64,000 bases of DNA from Methylocella silvestris BL2 (GCF_000021745.1 NC_011666.1:4119001-4183000); one strand, 5' to 3'. Shown: positions 1-7,677, counted from the first letter of the stretch. Made by a program: numbers and translations. Notes: generated by a model not told the origin, from the sequence alone.

Positions 1-170
1 AGCCCGGCTTGCGGGTCCTTGTTGCGCAGGATCACCTCAAAGCCGCGGAAGAGTTCGGCCTGGGTCCAGGCGTTGACGACGACGCCATCCTGAACGTCGA
101 CGCGGACGTCGAGGTCGCCTTCGACGCGGCCGACCGGCGAAATATCGAGTGTCTGTACAGCGGCGGGCAT
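1..170 (-). CDS. hupL: [NiFe] hydrogenase large subunit, group 2a (partial, N-terminus only)
   Basis: This is the first 56 codons of the catalytic large subunit of a cytoplasm-facing uptake hydrogenase; the rest lies beyond the window. The reverse strand reads M-P-A-A-V-Q-T-L-D-I-S-P-V-G-R-V-E-G-D-L, followed by a segment with LFRGFEVILRNKDP, which is the usual N-terminus of group 2 large subunits (ISPVGRVEGDLDV and the FRGFE block). The nickel-binding Cys pairs would lie further on and cannot be seen. The gene starts 60 bp after the stop of hupS, so the two are very likely co-transcribed in the order small-large. The ATG at 170 gives the expected N-terminus. Family assignment is secure; completeness cannot be judged. 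Confidence 0.9.
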   Translation of the reverse strand, partial: MPAAVQTLDISPVGRVEGDLDVRVDVQDGVVVNAWTQAELFRGFEVILRNKDPQAG

Positions 171-230
171 GGCCTCATGACCTTTCTGCAATGAGCTTGG
201 GTTCGCGACGGCGATGATCTTGTTGCGGGC

Positions 231-1193
231 TCAGACGACGAAGATGTCTTCCTCGGCCCAGCGCGGCGAGGCGGCCTTGGCGGCCGCGGTCAGCTTCACG
301 TAGCCGGTCTTGTCGACGCCGCTCGGCATGTCTTTTGGCACGCCCATCACCGTTTGCGTCTTGAACACAGTGCCGGGCGCGAGTTCGGAGAAGGGGAACT
401 CCGGCTCGGTGCAGCCAAGGCACGGCATGCCGGCGCGAGTTTTCGACGATTGCCTGTTCCACAGGATGCGATTGCACGGCGAATGGGTCATCGGTCCACG
501 ACAGCCGAGATCGTAGAAGAGACAACCCTTGCGCTGGCCGAATTCCGTTGCCGACACCTTGTAGGCGAAATGCATGTTGCGCGTGCAGCCGGTCTGGGTG
601 AACGAGGTGAAGAAAGTTTTGGGACGCTGAAATTCGTCGAGCGTCAAATCGCCGCCGCGGCCGGTGGCGACCGCCACGACGATCTGCGTGATCCAGTCGG
701 GATGCGCCGGGCAGCCAGGGATGTTGATGACCGGCAGACCGGCCTTGGATTTATAGTCCTTGCCGAGGAAGCCGCCATGGGCGCGCTTGAGAAATTGCAG
801 GCCCTGGCTCTCTGACGGATTGGGCGCGGTCGCCGGAATGCCGCCCCATGTCGCGCAATCGCCGATCGCGACCGTAAAGCTCGCGACCTTGGCGAGGTCG
901 GCGACCCAGTCCTTCATGGGCCGTCCGGCGAAGCGGTTCCATTCGCCTGTGCCGTCCGGCGCGTTGACCACAGTGCCTTCGAAGACAAAAATATCGAGCG
1001 CGATCTCGCCTGAGGTCAGCGCCCGCAGCAGCTTCTTCAGATTGTCGCCGAGCTCCATGCCGAGGGAGGGATGCCACAGGACGTTGACGCCGAAATCCGT
1101 GACTAGGTCGCAGGCGCTCGGCTCCTCTGCGTTCAGGAACGACATCGTGTTGCCGGAACAGGCTCCGCCCTGGAGCCACAACAGATTGGCCAT
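231..1193 (-). CDS. hupS: [NiFe] hydrogenase small subunit, group 2a (cyanobacterial-type uptake)
   Basis: The 320-residue small subunit carries iron-sulfur clusters that pass electrons from the NiFe site of HupL. The N-terminus begins directly with LLWLQGGACSGNT, so there is no twin-arginine signal peptide, as expected for group 2 enzymes that stay in the cytoplasm. Cys-containing cluster motifs are visible: GACSGN near residue 12, IGDCATWGG, NIPGCPAHPDW, TQTGCTRNMHF, YDLGCRGPMT and GMPCLGCTEPEFPF. The C-terminus WAEEDIFVV and many blocks match cyanobacterial HupS, which favours group 2a over the regulatory HupU group. A strong ribosome site (GGAGGGAGGA) sits just before the ATG. A sigma-54-like promoter lies about 60 bp upstream. 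HupL follows. Confidence 0.95.
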   Translation of the reverse strand: MANLLWLQGGACSGNTMSFLNAEEPSACDLVTDFGVNVLWHPSLGMELGDNLKKLLRALTSGEIALDIFVFEGTVVNAPDGTGEWNRFAGRPMKDWVADLAKVASFTVAIGDCATWGGIPATAPNPSESQGLQFLKRAHGGFLGKDYKSKAGLPVINIPGCPAHPDWITQIVVAVATGRGGDLTLDEFQRPKTFFTSFTQTGCTRNMHFAYKVSATEFGQRKGCLFYDLGCRGPMTHSPCNRILWNRQSSKTRAGMPCLGCTEPEFPFSELAPGTVFKTQTVMGVPKDMPSGVDKTGYVKLTAAAKAASPRWAEEDIFVV

Positions 1194-1253
1194 AAAGTCC
1201 TCCCTCCGATTCGGCGCCGCAATTTTGTGTGCGGCGCGCTTTGGAAGCTTAGA

Positions 1254-1270
1254 CGCAATGGCGGCGCCAT
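1254..1270 (-). promoter_or_regulatory. candidate sigma-54 (-24/-12) promoter of hupSL
   Basis: On the minus strand the bases read TGGCGCC-GCCA-TTGCG. The invariant GG (1268-1267) and GC (1256-1255) are exactly 12 positions apart, as in the consensus TGGCACG-N4-TTGCA. Transcription would begin near 1243, about 50 nt before the hupS start. A sigma-54-dependent activator is encoded just upstream on the same strand, which makes the match more credible. It is a sequence match only. Confidence 0.6.
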
Positions 1271-1302
1271 CTTTTGACGGCCAGAAATTACTATGATATT
1301 AC

Positions 1303-1329
1303 AATGACTTGCTTAAATACCAAGATGCC
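1303..1329 (-). promoter_or_regulatory. candidate upstream activator site for hupSL
   Basis: The plus strand holds CTTG (1308-1311) and CAAG (1321-1324), a perfect inverted repeat with 9 bases between, inside TTGCTTA-N5-CAAGATG. The same two words, TTGCTTA and CAAGATG, recur in front of the NtrC-family regulator gene at 3136-3158. The site sits about 40-60 bp upstream of the -24 element. Role as a binding site of the adjacent regulator is inference. Confidence 0.3.
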
Positions 1330-1419
1330 GCGCCGCAACAATACAGGCGCGTCTTTGCGTATACTTTGTATGCAGGTGAAAAGTAAGTTTCGGGCGCGAC
1401 CGGCGGGCATGTTGCGCGC

Positions 1420-1662
1420 CTAGCCGTGGCGGTTTCCGCATGCCGGGCAGGTCACTTCGAGCAGATAGCCGTACCAAAGGCCGCGGCAGCGGCTGCACCA
1501 ATGGCCGGTCGCCTGTTGTTCCGGAACGCCGAGGATCTTCGCCATCGCGCCGAGGCCAAGATATCTGGTTGGCTTGCCGGCGCCCGCGGGCGAAGTGCGC
1601 GACTGCGGAAAACGGAGCACGCTTGCGTCGGGGTCCGCCTCGGATTCGTCGCCGTCGCTCAT
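1420..1662 (-). CDS. small zinc-ribbon protein of unknown function
   Basis: This 80-residue protein is not recognised as a named family. Its C-terminal part has two Cys pairs, WCSRC and CPACG, spaced like a zinc ribbon; the N-terminal part is acidic and probably disordered (MSDGDESEADPD). It starts 9 bp after the stop of the NtrC-family regulator and points to the hydrogenase genes, so it is probably translated from the regulator transcript. The position suggests a role in hydrogenase expression or metal handling, but nothing in the sequence proves it. It resembles neither HypA (no conserved N-terminal Met-His) nor rubredoxin in length or motif order. Confidence 0.6.
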   Translation of the reverse strand: MSDGDESEADPDASVLRFPQSRTSPAGAGKPTRYLGLGAMAKILGVPEQQATGHWCSRCRGLWYGYLLEVTCPACGNRHG

Positions 1663-1671
1663 CGCTGGATC

Positions 1672-3117
1672 TCAACCGCTTGGAACAAGATTGTATCTCT
1701 TGATCTTATTGGCGAGGCCGACGCGCGACAAGCCGAGCTCGGTCGCGGCGCGGCTCTGGTTCCAGTGGTTGCGGGCGAGCGCCCGGCCGACGATCTGCTT
1801 TTCCAGGCTTTCGACCTGGTCCTTGAGCGTTACGCCTTCGGGCTGGAAGCCGCCGGCGCCGGGCCTCTCACGGGGCGCAGCGGCCAGCAGGGCCGGCGAC
1901 ATATTGCGGGTCGTCAGATATTCGCCGTCCCGGGCGAGCGCCACCATGCGTCGAATCTCGTTTTCCAGCTCGCGCACATTGCCGGGAAACTCGCCATTGC
2001 TCAATTTGTCGATGACGCTGGCGCTGACGCCAAGGATCTTCCGGCCGAGCGCGTCGGCATGTTTGGCGGCGAAGAACTCGGCGAGCGGGGCGATGTCGTT
2101 CGGGCGCGCGCGCAGCGGCGGCACTTCGAACTCGAAGCCTTTCAGCCGGAAATAGAGATCCTGCCGGAATTCGCGGCGCTCAACCAGCGCCTTCAGCGGC
2201 CGGTTCGACGCAGCGATGATGCGGACGTCGCAATGGAGCACCTTGTCGGAGCCGAGCGGCTTCACCTCTCCTTCCTGCAGGAACCGCAGCAGGCTGACCT
2301 GGAACGAGGGCGAGACCTCCGATATCTCATCGAGAAACACCGTGCCGCCGTCAGCCGCGCGGAACAGGCCGAGCCGGTCCGAAATCGCGCCGGTGAAAGC
2401 TCCGCGCTTATGCCCGAACAATTCCGATTGCAGCAGCTCGTCCGGCATCCCGCCGCAATTTTGCACCAGAAGCGGGCTCCCGCGGCGCAGCGAATTATAA
2501 TGGATCGCGCGCGCCAGCAGTTCTTTTCCCGTGCCGGTCTCACCCTGGATCAGGATGGGCAATTCGGTTTGCGCCGCCTGCCGCGCCAGATCGCACATCT
2601 CGGCCATTTGCTCGCTGACATAGACGAGCTTCTCGAAGCGCTGGCTTTCCGGCCGGAACAATGCGGTCTTGCGCTCGGCGAACATCAGCGCGCCGCCGGA
2701 AATCTTGAACTCGCGCGAGAGGATGCGGTGGCGCCGCGCGAGTTCGCGAGTTTCAAGCGCGCGCTCGACGACGAGGCCAAGCTGCGCGGCGTCGAGCGGC
2801 TTAAGCAGGAACTGAAAAATCGCCGCCTTCGCCAGCGTCTGCTCCAACATCGATCCAGACTTCGGCGTCACATAAACACGGATGATATCGGGGTGCGAGA
2901 CGCGCAGGCCGGCAAGGAAATCGAGGCCGCCGCTTTCGTTTTCATTGTCCTCGGCGATGGCGAGATCGACGTGAATCGAAGACAGCGTCGTCAACGCTTC
3001 CGCAGCCGAGCCGGCGAGCACGACGCGATAGGCGTAGCGCTCGGAGAGCACCTCGAGCGACGAGCTCCAGTCGCTGCCGGGCCGCGCGATGATGACGACT
3101 GTGCCGGGCTCTTCCAT
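1672..3117 (-). CDS. sigma-54-dependent activator, NtrC/HupR family, with degenerate receiver
   Basis: This 481-residue protein has an N-terminal receiver-like domain (about 1-120), a central AAA+ domain (about 165-395) and a C-terminal Fis-type helix-turn-helix (about 450-478). The AAA+ part is intact: Walker A GETGTGKE (192-199), the sigma-54 contact motif GAFTGA (239-244) and Walker B GTVFLDEI. The receiver is not intact. Aligned to HupR, the acidic pair that binds Mg is Ala11-Arg12 and the phosphorylated Asp is Glu56 (DLAIAED); Thr84 and Lys106 remain. The domain probably cannot be phosphorylated. It is followed by the zinc-ribbon gene and then hupSL with a -24/-12 promoter, so it is likely the hydrogenase activator (HupR/HoxA-like). 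No partner kinase is in the window. Confidence 0.85.
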   Translation of the reverse strand: MEEPGTVVIIARPGSDWSSSLEVLSERYAYRVVLAGSAAEALTTLSSIHVDLAIAEDNENESGGLDFLAGLRVSHPDIIRVYVTPKSGSMLEQTLAKAAIFQFLLKPLDAAQLGLVVERALETRELARRHRILSREFKISGGALMFAERKTALFRPESQRFEKLVYVSEQMAEMCDLARQAAQTELPILIQGETGTGKELLARAIHYNSLRRGSPLLVQNCGGMPDELLQSELFGHKRGAFTGAISDRLGLFRAADGGTVFLDEISEVSPSFQVSLLRFLQEGEVKPLGSDKVLHCDVRIIAASNRPLKALVERREFRQDLYFRLKGFEFEVPPLRARPNDIAPLAEFFAAKHADALGRKILGVSASVIDKLSNGEFPGNVRELENEIRRMVALARDGEYLTTRNMSPALLAAAPRERPGAGGFQPEGVTLKDQVESLEKQIVGRALARNHWNQSRAATELGLSRVGLANKIKRYNLVPSG

Positions 3118-3135
3118 GCAATGACGCCTTCCACT

Positions 3136-3158
3136 TTGCTTACTTGGTTAGCAAGATG
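3136..3158 (-). promoter_or_regulatory. candidate operator upstream of the NtrC-family activator gene
   Basis: CTTG-GTTAG-CAAG (3143-3155) is a perfect inverted repeat and contains TTG-N5-CAA, the binding pattern reported for HupR of Rhodobacter capsulatus. It sits inside TTGCTTA (3136-3142) and CAAGATG (3152-3158), words also found in front of hupSL. It lies about 20-40 bp before the activator start codon, in the 68-bp gap after the metal ATPase. Autoregulation is a guess. Confidence 0.3.
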
Positions 3159-3185
3159 TGCGGGCGACTTCAATCGAGCAGGCGT

Positions 3186-5528
3186 TTATGCGCCGTGATT
3201 CGCGCCGGCTCCGTCTGTCCGCGGCGCAATGTCGGCGTCCCAATCGGCGACGACATTCTGATAAATGTCTTCCTCCTGCGCATTGTGCAGCCGCGCCAGA
3301 GTATCGATCGAATCGATGATGCGCTGCGCATCCCGCACGAGGGCGCCGTCGGTTTCCTCCGGCTGAAGCTCTGCCGCGAGGCGGCTGAGCAGCCTCCCCT
3401 GATGAAGGATCTCGCGGTGGGCGCGGCTCATGGCGGCAAGGCCCCGCGCGTCAGGAAGGATGCTTGCAAGCTGCGGATAGACGGCGCCCTCGTCGTCGCG
3501 CTCATGCGCGACAATATAGGTTTCGATAATGCGGTTCGCCTCGACGATCAGCTCCGCCGCCGTCTTCCCCGTCGCGTCGTCGAGAGCGTCGGCAATCTGG
3601 CGCACGCGGTCGAGGCGCGTTTTGAGGTCCTGATGGCCTTGCCGCAGGCTGCTTGCGGTTGCGGTCGGCATCAGGGCTCGTTCGGAAGCGCGGCCGCCCC
3701 CGAGCGCTCGCAGCGCATTGAGGATCACCGCCACGTCGATCGCCTCTTGCGTCAGCGCGCCGGCGACGGGAGGCAAAAAGCCGAGCGCCGCGGCCGCCAT
3801 CGCCACAGCGGAGAGTCCCATGCCGACGATGATGCTTTGCAGGGCGATAGCGCGGGTGCGCCGCGCAATGGCGACCGCCTCGGACACGCGGTCCAGCCGA
3901 TCGACCAGGATGACGACGTCGGCCGCTTCCGAGGAGGCGCTCGCGCCGCGCGCGCCCATGGCCATGCCGACATCTGCCGCCGCCAGGGCCGGAGCGTCGT
4001 TGATCCCGTCGCCGACCATCACGGTGGGGTTCAGCCGCCGCTCAGCGGCGACTGCTTCAACCTTGTCGGCGGGCGCCCGATCGGCGAGCACGGCGTCGAG
4101 GTCAAGCGCCGCGCCGATCGTTTCGGCGCCGTCCCTGCGGTCGCCGGTGACCATGACGATCCGCTTCACGCCGGCGGCGCGAAGGGCGGCGATCGCCCGC
4201 GGAGTCTCGGGCCGCAGCTCGTCCGCCAGCAGCAAGGCTGCAACGACGCGCCCGTCGATGGCGACGAAAACGCTGAGGGCTGAGCGCCAGGAGGCGCGCC
4301 GCAGCGCGCGAGCCGCCCAGTCCTCTGGCCGACGGTCGCCGGAGACGAGCGAATAGGAGCCGGCGCAGATCTTTCGCCCCTCGATCACGCCTTGAAGTCC
4401 CGATCCCATCGTCTCACGGACGGAGGTAGGGATCTCGAGGGAGAGGCCCTTTTCCAGCGCCGCCGCAACGATGGCGGCGGCGACGACATGGTGCGAGGCC
4501 TGCTCGAGCGAAGCCGCGAGCCGCAGCGCTTCATCGGCGTTTGCGCCGGGAGCCGCTTCGATCGAAACCAGCCGCGCGCCGCCGACCGTCAAGGTGCCGG
4601 TCTTGTCGAACATGACTGTATGCGCGCGCGCCAGCGCCTCCAGCGGACCGCCGCCCTTGATCAGAATGCCGCGGCGCGCAGCGCGGGATGTTCCGGCGAT
4701 GAAGGCGACGGGCGCGGCGAGGATCAAAGGGCAGGGCGTCGCCGCGACGAGGACGGCGAGCGCGCGAAGGGGATCGTGCGAAAAGCCCCAGGCGGCGCCG
4801 GCCAGCGCCAGCGCTGCCGGCAAAAGCAGCAGGGCGAAGCGGTCCGCGACCCGGATGAAAGGCGCTTTGGCGGTCTGCGCCGCGGTGACGAGGCCGATGA
4901 TCGCGGCGTAGGCGCTTGCGCCCGCCGTCGCCGAAGCCTGCATCTCAAACGTCTCGCCGGCGTTGACTGTGCCGCTGCGCGCCGCTTCGCCGGCATGGCG
5001 CGAGACGGGCATCGGCTCGCCCGTCAACGCCGATTCGTCGATCGATGCGCTTTCGCTCGTGATCAAACCGTCGACCGGGATGATCTCGCCCGCCCGCACA
5101 AGCAGCCGGTCTCCGATCGCGACCTCATCAATCGGCGCGTCCTGGACGGAGTCCGCCACGCGGCGATGGGCGATGCGCGGCGCGCGGTCGACCAGCGACT
5201 TCAACTCCCGCTCGGCGCGCCCGACCGCGAAATCCTCCAACACGCTTCCGCCGGCATACATGACCGCCACGACCGCGCCAGCCAGCGGCTCGCCGAGCGC
5301 GAGCGCCGCCGTCATGGAGATGAATGCAACCGAATCGACCCCGGCGCGGCCGGCGCGCAAGTCCCGAACAATGGAGACGGCGAGACTGACCGCCACGGGA
5401 ATGGCGCCGGCGGCCCAAATCCATTGCGCGAGCTCGGCGCGGTTCAACAGCGCGGCGGCAAGGCCTCCGGCCAATCCGAGCAAGGCGATCCCGATCAGAG
5501 CGCGCCGGGCCAGCCGTTCATTGAACAT
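3186..5528 (-). CDS. P1B-5-type metal-transporting P-type ATPase with C-terminal hemerythrin domain
   Basis: This 780-residue pump exports a transition metal across the inner membrane. Motifs in order: TGEP (169-172), the transmembrane metal motif TPCP (274-277), the phosphorylated Asp in DKTGT (308-312), and GDGINDAPAL in the hinge. TPC instead of CPC or SPC is the signature of subgroup P1B-5. There is no N-terminal metal-binding domain. After the last membrane segment (about residue 590) follows a hemerythrin-like helical domain with HERDDE and HNAQEED iron-ligand patterns, as known for other P1B-5 pumps. Sinorhizobium Nia, of this class, transports Ni and Fe. The gene reads toward the hydrogenase block, so balancing nickel or iron for [NiFe] hydrogenase is a reasonable but unproven role. 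Confidence 0.88.
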   Translation of the reverse strand: MFNERLARRALIGIALLGLAGGLAAALLNRAELAQWIWAAGAIPVAVSLAVSIVRDLRAGRAGVDSVAFISMTAALALGEPLAGAVVAVMYAGGSVLEDFAVGRAERELKSLVDRAPRIAHRRVADSVQDAPIDEVAIGDRLLVRAGEIIPVDGLITSESASIDESALTGEPMPVSRHAGEAARSGTVNAGETFEMQASATAGASAYAAIIGLVTAAQTAKAPFIRVADRFALLLLPAALALAGAAWGFSHDPLRALAVLVAATPCPLILAAPVAFIAGTSRAARRGILIKGGGPLEALARAHTVMFDKTGTLTVGGARLVSIEAAPGANADEALRLAASLEQASHHVVAAAIVAAALEKGLSLEIPTSVRETMGSGLQGVIEGRKICAGSYSLVSGDRRPEDWAARALRRASWRSALSVFVAIDGRVVAALLLADELRPETPRAIAALRAAGVKRIVMVTGDRRDGAETIGAALDLDAVLADRAPADKVEAVAAERRLNPTVMVGDGINDAPALAAADVGMAMGARGASASSEAADVVILVDRLDRVSEAVAIARRTRAIALQSIIVGMGLSAVAMAAAALGFLPPVAGALTQEAIDVAVILNALRALGGGRASERALMPTATASSLRQGHQDLKTRLDRVRQIADALDDATGKTAAELIVEANRIIETYIVAHERDDEGAVYPQLASILPDARGLAAMSRAHREILHQGRLLSRLAAELQPEETDGALVRDAQRIIDSIDTLARLHNAQEEDIYQNVVADWDADIAPRTDGAGANHGA

Positions 5529-5724
5529 GCCAGACGATCTCCGTAATCACGCCGAAAAAACGATAGCCTATCCCAGCAGAACAAATGTTATTTGAAACTT
5601 GTCGTTGAGCTCGCGCAATGCGGGCCGATCCAGCGACGACGATGGGCCAAACTGCAAGGGAGCGTCTTCGGCAAGCCGCGGTCCGGCTTTGCAAAAGGGC
5701 GATTTTTCGCGCAAGACTCAGATT

Positions 5725-6312
5725 ATGTCCCTGAAAATTCTGCTCATCGACACGGATTCCGAGCGCGCGGAGGCTTTGGAAAAGAAATTTTCCGAAGCGG
5801 GCTTCGTCGATGTCGCGCGGGCGCCGAGCGGGGGCGACCTGATTGCGGCGGTCGAGCGGCTCTTGCCCGATCTCATCATTATCGACATGGCCCTGCCGGA
5901 CCGCGACGCTCTCGAGGATCTCCGCCATCTTTCCGCCAATGCGCCGCGTCCGATCGTGATGTTTTCTGATGAGGACGATCCGGCGTTCGTCGGCGAGGCG
6001 ATCGCTGCGGGCGTGTGCTCCTACAATCTGTCGGGCGTCGCAAACCGGGAGGTGAAGCCAATTGTCGCTTCCGCAATCGCGCTGTTCCAGCGCTATCGGC
6101 ATGTCGAAAGCGAACTCGCCGCCGCCAAAGCTCAACTTGACGAGCGCCGGCTCATTGAACGGGCCAAGGCGGCGCTGATGCGAGGCCGGAAAATGACGGA
6201 GCCCGAGGCCTATCGCTGGCTTCAACGCAAGGCGATGAACGAGAACAGCAAATTGTTTCTGGTCGCCGCCGCGTTCGTAAAGAAGGAAGAAGCCGATGCG
6301 CGGGGCAAATGA
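5725..6312 (+). CDS. nasT: NasT-type ANTAR response regulator (nitrate antiterminator)
   Basis: The 195-residue protein has a receiver domain (LLIDTDSE and the phospho-acceptor block DLIIIDMALPD) and a C-terminal ANTAR RNA-binding domain (about 135-190) with the pattern ALMRGRKMTEPEAYRWLQRKA. NasT binds paired hairpins in leader RNA and prevents termination when NasS releases it in nitrate. The ATG at 5725 starts exactly at the receiver; an earlier in-frame start would add 42 unlikely residues. NasS follows after 27 bp. A leader with an ANTAR-type hexaloop lies at 7678-7728 in front of the nitrate genes, and a second similar loop precedes the ferredoxin gene at 17652-17701. Confidence 0.92.
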   Translation: MSLKILLIDTDSERAEALEKKFSEAGFVDVARAPSGGDLIAAVERLLPDLIIIDMALPDRDALEDLRHLSANAPRPIVMFSDEDDPAFVGEAIAAGVCSYNLSGVANREVKPIVASAIALFQRYRHVESELAAAKAQLDERRLIERAKAALMRGRKMTEPEAYRWLQRKAMNENSKLFLVAAAFVKKEEADARGK

Positions 6313-6339
6313 CTCGTCCGTGGCGCGGAGTCCCGTTCA

Positions 6340-7563
6340 ATGAGTCGGGGGGAGCCAGAAACTGCGCCGGCTGCCGCGCGCGGCGCCGGTCCGGCGCGGA
6401 TGCGGATCGGCTTCCTGCAGCTGACCGACGCCGCGCCGCTGATCGTCGCGCAGGAGTTCGGCTATTTCGCCGAAGAGGGCATCGACGCCGAGCTCGCGCC
6501 GGAGCCGTCCTGGGCGAATATCGCCGACAAGCTGGTCTATGGATTTCTTGACGCCGCGGTGATCGTGCCGCCGCTTGCCTTCGCCATCGAACTCGGGCTT
6601 CGCGGCGTCGCGCAGCCTCTGATCGTTCCCTGCGCGATCAGCCTCGGCGGCAATACGATTACGCTCGCGCGGGATGTGGCCGCGGAGGTTCGCGCCCTCG
6701 TCAAGCGAGACGGGCGATCGACGGCCGATGCGCTCGCCGGCTGGCTGCGCGCGCAAAGCGCGCCGCCGCCGCCCTTCGGCGTGGTCCACGCCTATTCGAC
6801 GCATAATCTCCTGATGCGCTATTGGCTGGCGACGGCCGGCGTCGATATCGGGCGCGAGGCGACGCTCGCCGTCGTGCCGCCGGCCCTCGCCGTCGACGCT
6901 TTGCGGTCGCGCCAGATTGTCGGCTTTTGCGCCGGCGCGCCGTGGGGCGAAATCGCGGCGCGCGCGGGTGTTGGCGTCACAGTCGCGACCTCAAGGGATA
7001 TTTGGCAGAACGCGCCGGAGAAGGCCTTCGCCGTCCGCGAATCCTGGATCGATCAGCGTCCGGACGCTTTGGGCGGCGCCGTCCGCGCGCTGGTTCGCGC
7101 GGCGCAATTTTGCGACGCGCCGGAAAACGCATCCTATACGGCCTCGCTTCTCTCACGGCAGAAATATCTGAATGTCGATAGTCATGCGATCTTGCCCTCG
7201 CTGCCCGGCGGCGGCATCGCGCGGGACAATCTGTCGAGCTTTTATCGCAACGCCGCGACCTTTCCTTGGCGGTCGCATGCCTTGTGGTTTCTGCGCGAGA
7301 TGACGCGCTGGGGGTTGATCGAGGCCGGCCTCGACCTTCCGGCGTTGGCCGCGCGGGTTTATCGTCCCGATCTTTACAGATCGGCCGTGAAGCCGCTCGA
7401 CATTCCGACGCCGCTCGTCGACGCGAAGAGGGAAGGCGCCCATGCCGCCCCCTGGCTGCTGGATGCTTCGCCCGCGCCGATTTCGATGAGCGCCGATTTG
7501 TTTTGCGATGGGGCTATATTCGACCCAGGCGCCTTGATTGACGCTGCGCGGCGCAATTTTTGA
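6340..7563 (+). CDS. nasS: NasS-type nitrate/nitrite sensor, NrtA/CmpA-like binding protein
   Basis: This 407-residue protein belongs to the NrtA/CmpA/NasS periplasmic-binding-like fold: MRIGFLQLTDAAPLIVAQ, then GYFAEEGIDAEL, PPLAFAIELGL and GNTITLARDV are typical. It has no signal peptide or lipobox, so it is the cytoplasmic sensor rather than a transport component. NasS holds NasT inactive until it binds nitrate or nitrite; both genes lie together here. No NrtBCD transporter genes are present, which also favours a sensor role. The chosen start adds about 20 Ala/Gly/Pro-rich residues before the fold; an internal Met at 6400 is possible. A hairpin at 7609-7636, without a clear T run, lies behind the gene. 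Confidence 0.9.
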   Translation: MSRGEPETAPAAARGAGPARMRIGFLQLTDAAPLIVAQEFGYFAEEGIDAELAPEPSWANIADKLVYGFLDAAVIVPPLAFAIELGLRGVAQPLIVPCAISLGGNTITLARDVAAEVRALVKRDGRSTADALAGWLRAQSAPPPPFGVVHAYSTHNLLMRYWLATAGVDIGREATLAVVPPALAVDALRSRQIVGFCAGAPWGEIAARAGVGVTVATSRDIWQNAPEKAFAVRESWIDQRPDALGGAVRALVRAAQFCDAPENASYTASLLSRQKYLNVDSHAILPSLPGGGIARDNLSSFYRNAATFPWRSHALWFLREMTRWGLIEAGLDLPALAARVYRPDLYRSAVKPLDIPTPLVDAKREGAHAAPWLLDASPAPISMSADLFCDGAIFDPGALIDAARRNF

Positions 7564-7650
7564 TCAGATGATGCGGCGCGTTTAAGCATCGCATTGCCCG
7601 CGCCGCTCCGCTTATAGATTTCTCCTATCTGTAGCGGCTCCCCCGGCGGG

Positions 7651-7668
7651 TTGGCCTCCAAGTTGCAT
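7651..7668 (+). promoter_or_regulatory. candidate sigma-54 promoter of the nitrate assimilation operon
   Basis: The bases TTGGCCTCCAAGTTGCAT fit the -24/-12 consensus: GG at 7653-7654 and GC at 7665-7666, 12 positions apart, with a good TTGCAT -12 element. Transcription would start near 7678, exactly where the leader hairpins begin. Control by NtrC under nitrogen limitation is the usual reason for such a promoter, but no NtrC site was verified. Confidence 0.6.
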
Positions 7669-7677
7669 GGTATGATC

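Noticed and set aside
1426-3198. Long plus-strand open frame of 590 codons opposite the activator gene
   Set aside because: It lies antisense to a gene with clear AAA+ motifs, is rich in Arg/Ala/Gly and has no recognisable domain. High GC makes such open antisense frames common.
5688-5695. TTTGCAAA palindrome upstream of nasT, like a PccR half-site
   Set aside because: It is a single 8-base word without a second half at X4 and far from propionate genes. Chance is the simplest explanation.
5640-5700. Possible sigma-54 promoter of nasTS
   Set aside because: The best candidate, CGG to TTTGCAAA, has only 9 bases between GG and GC instead of 10.
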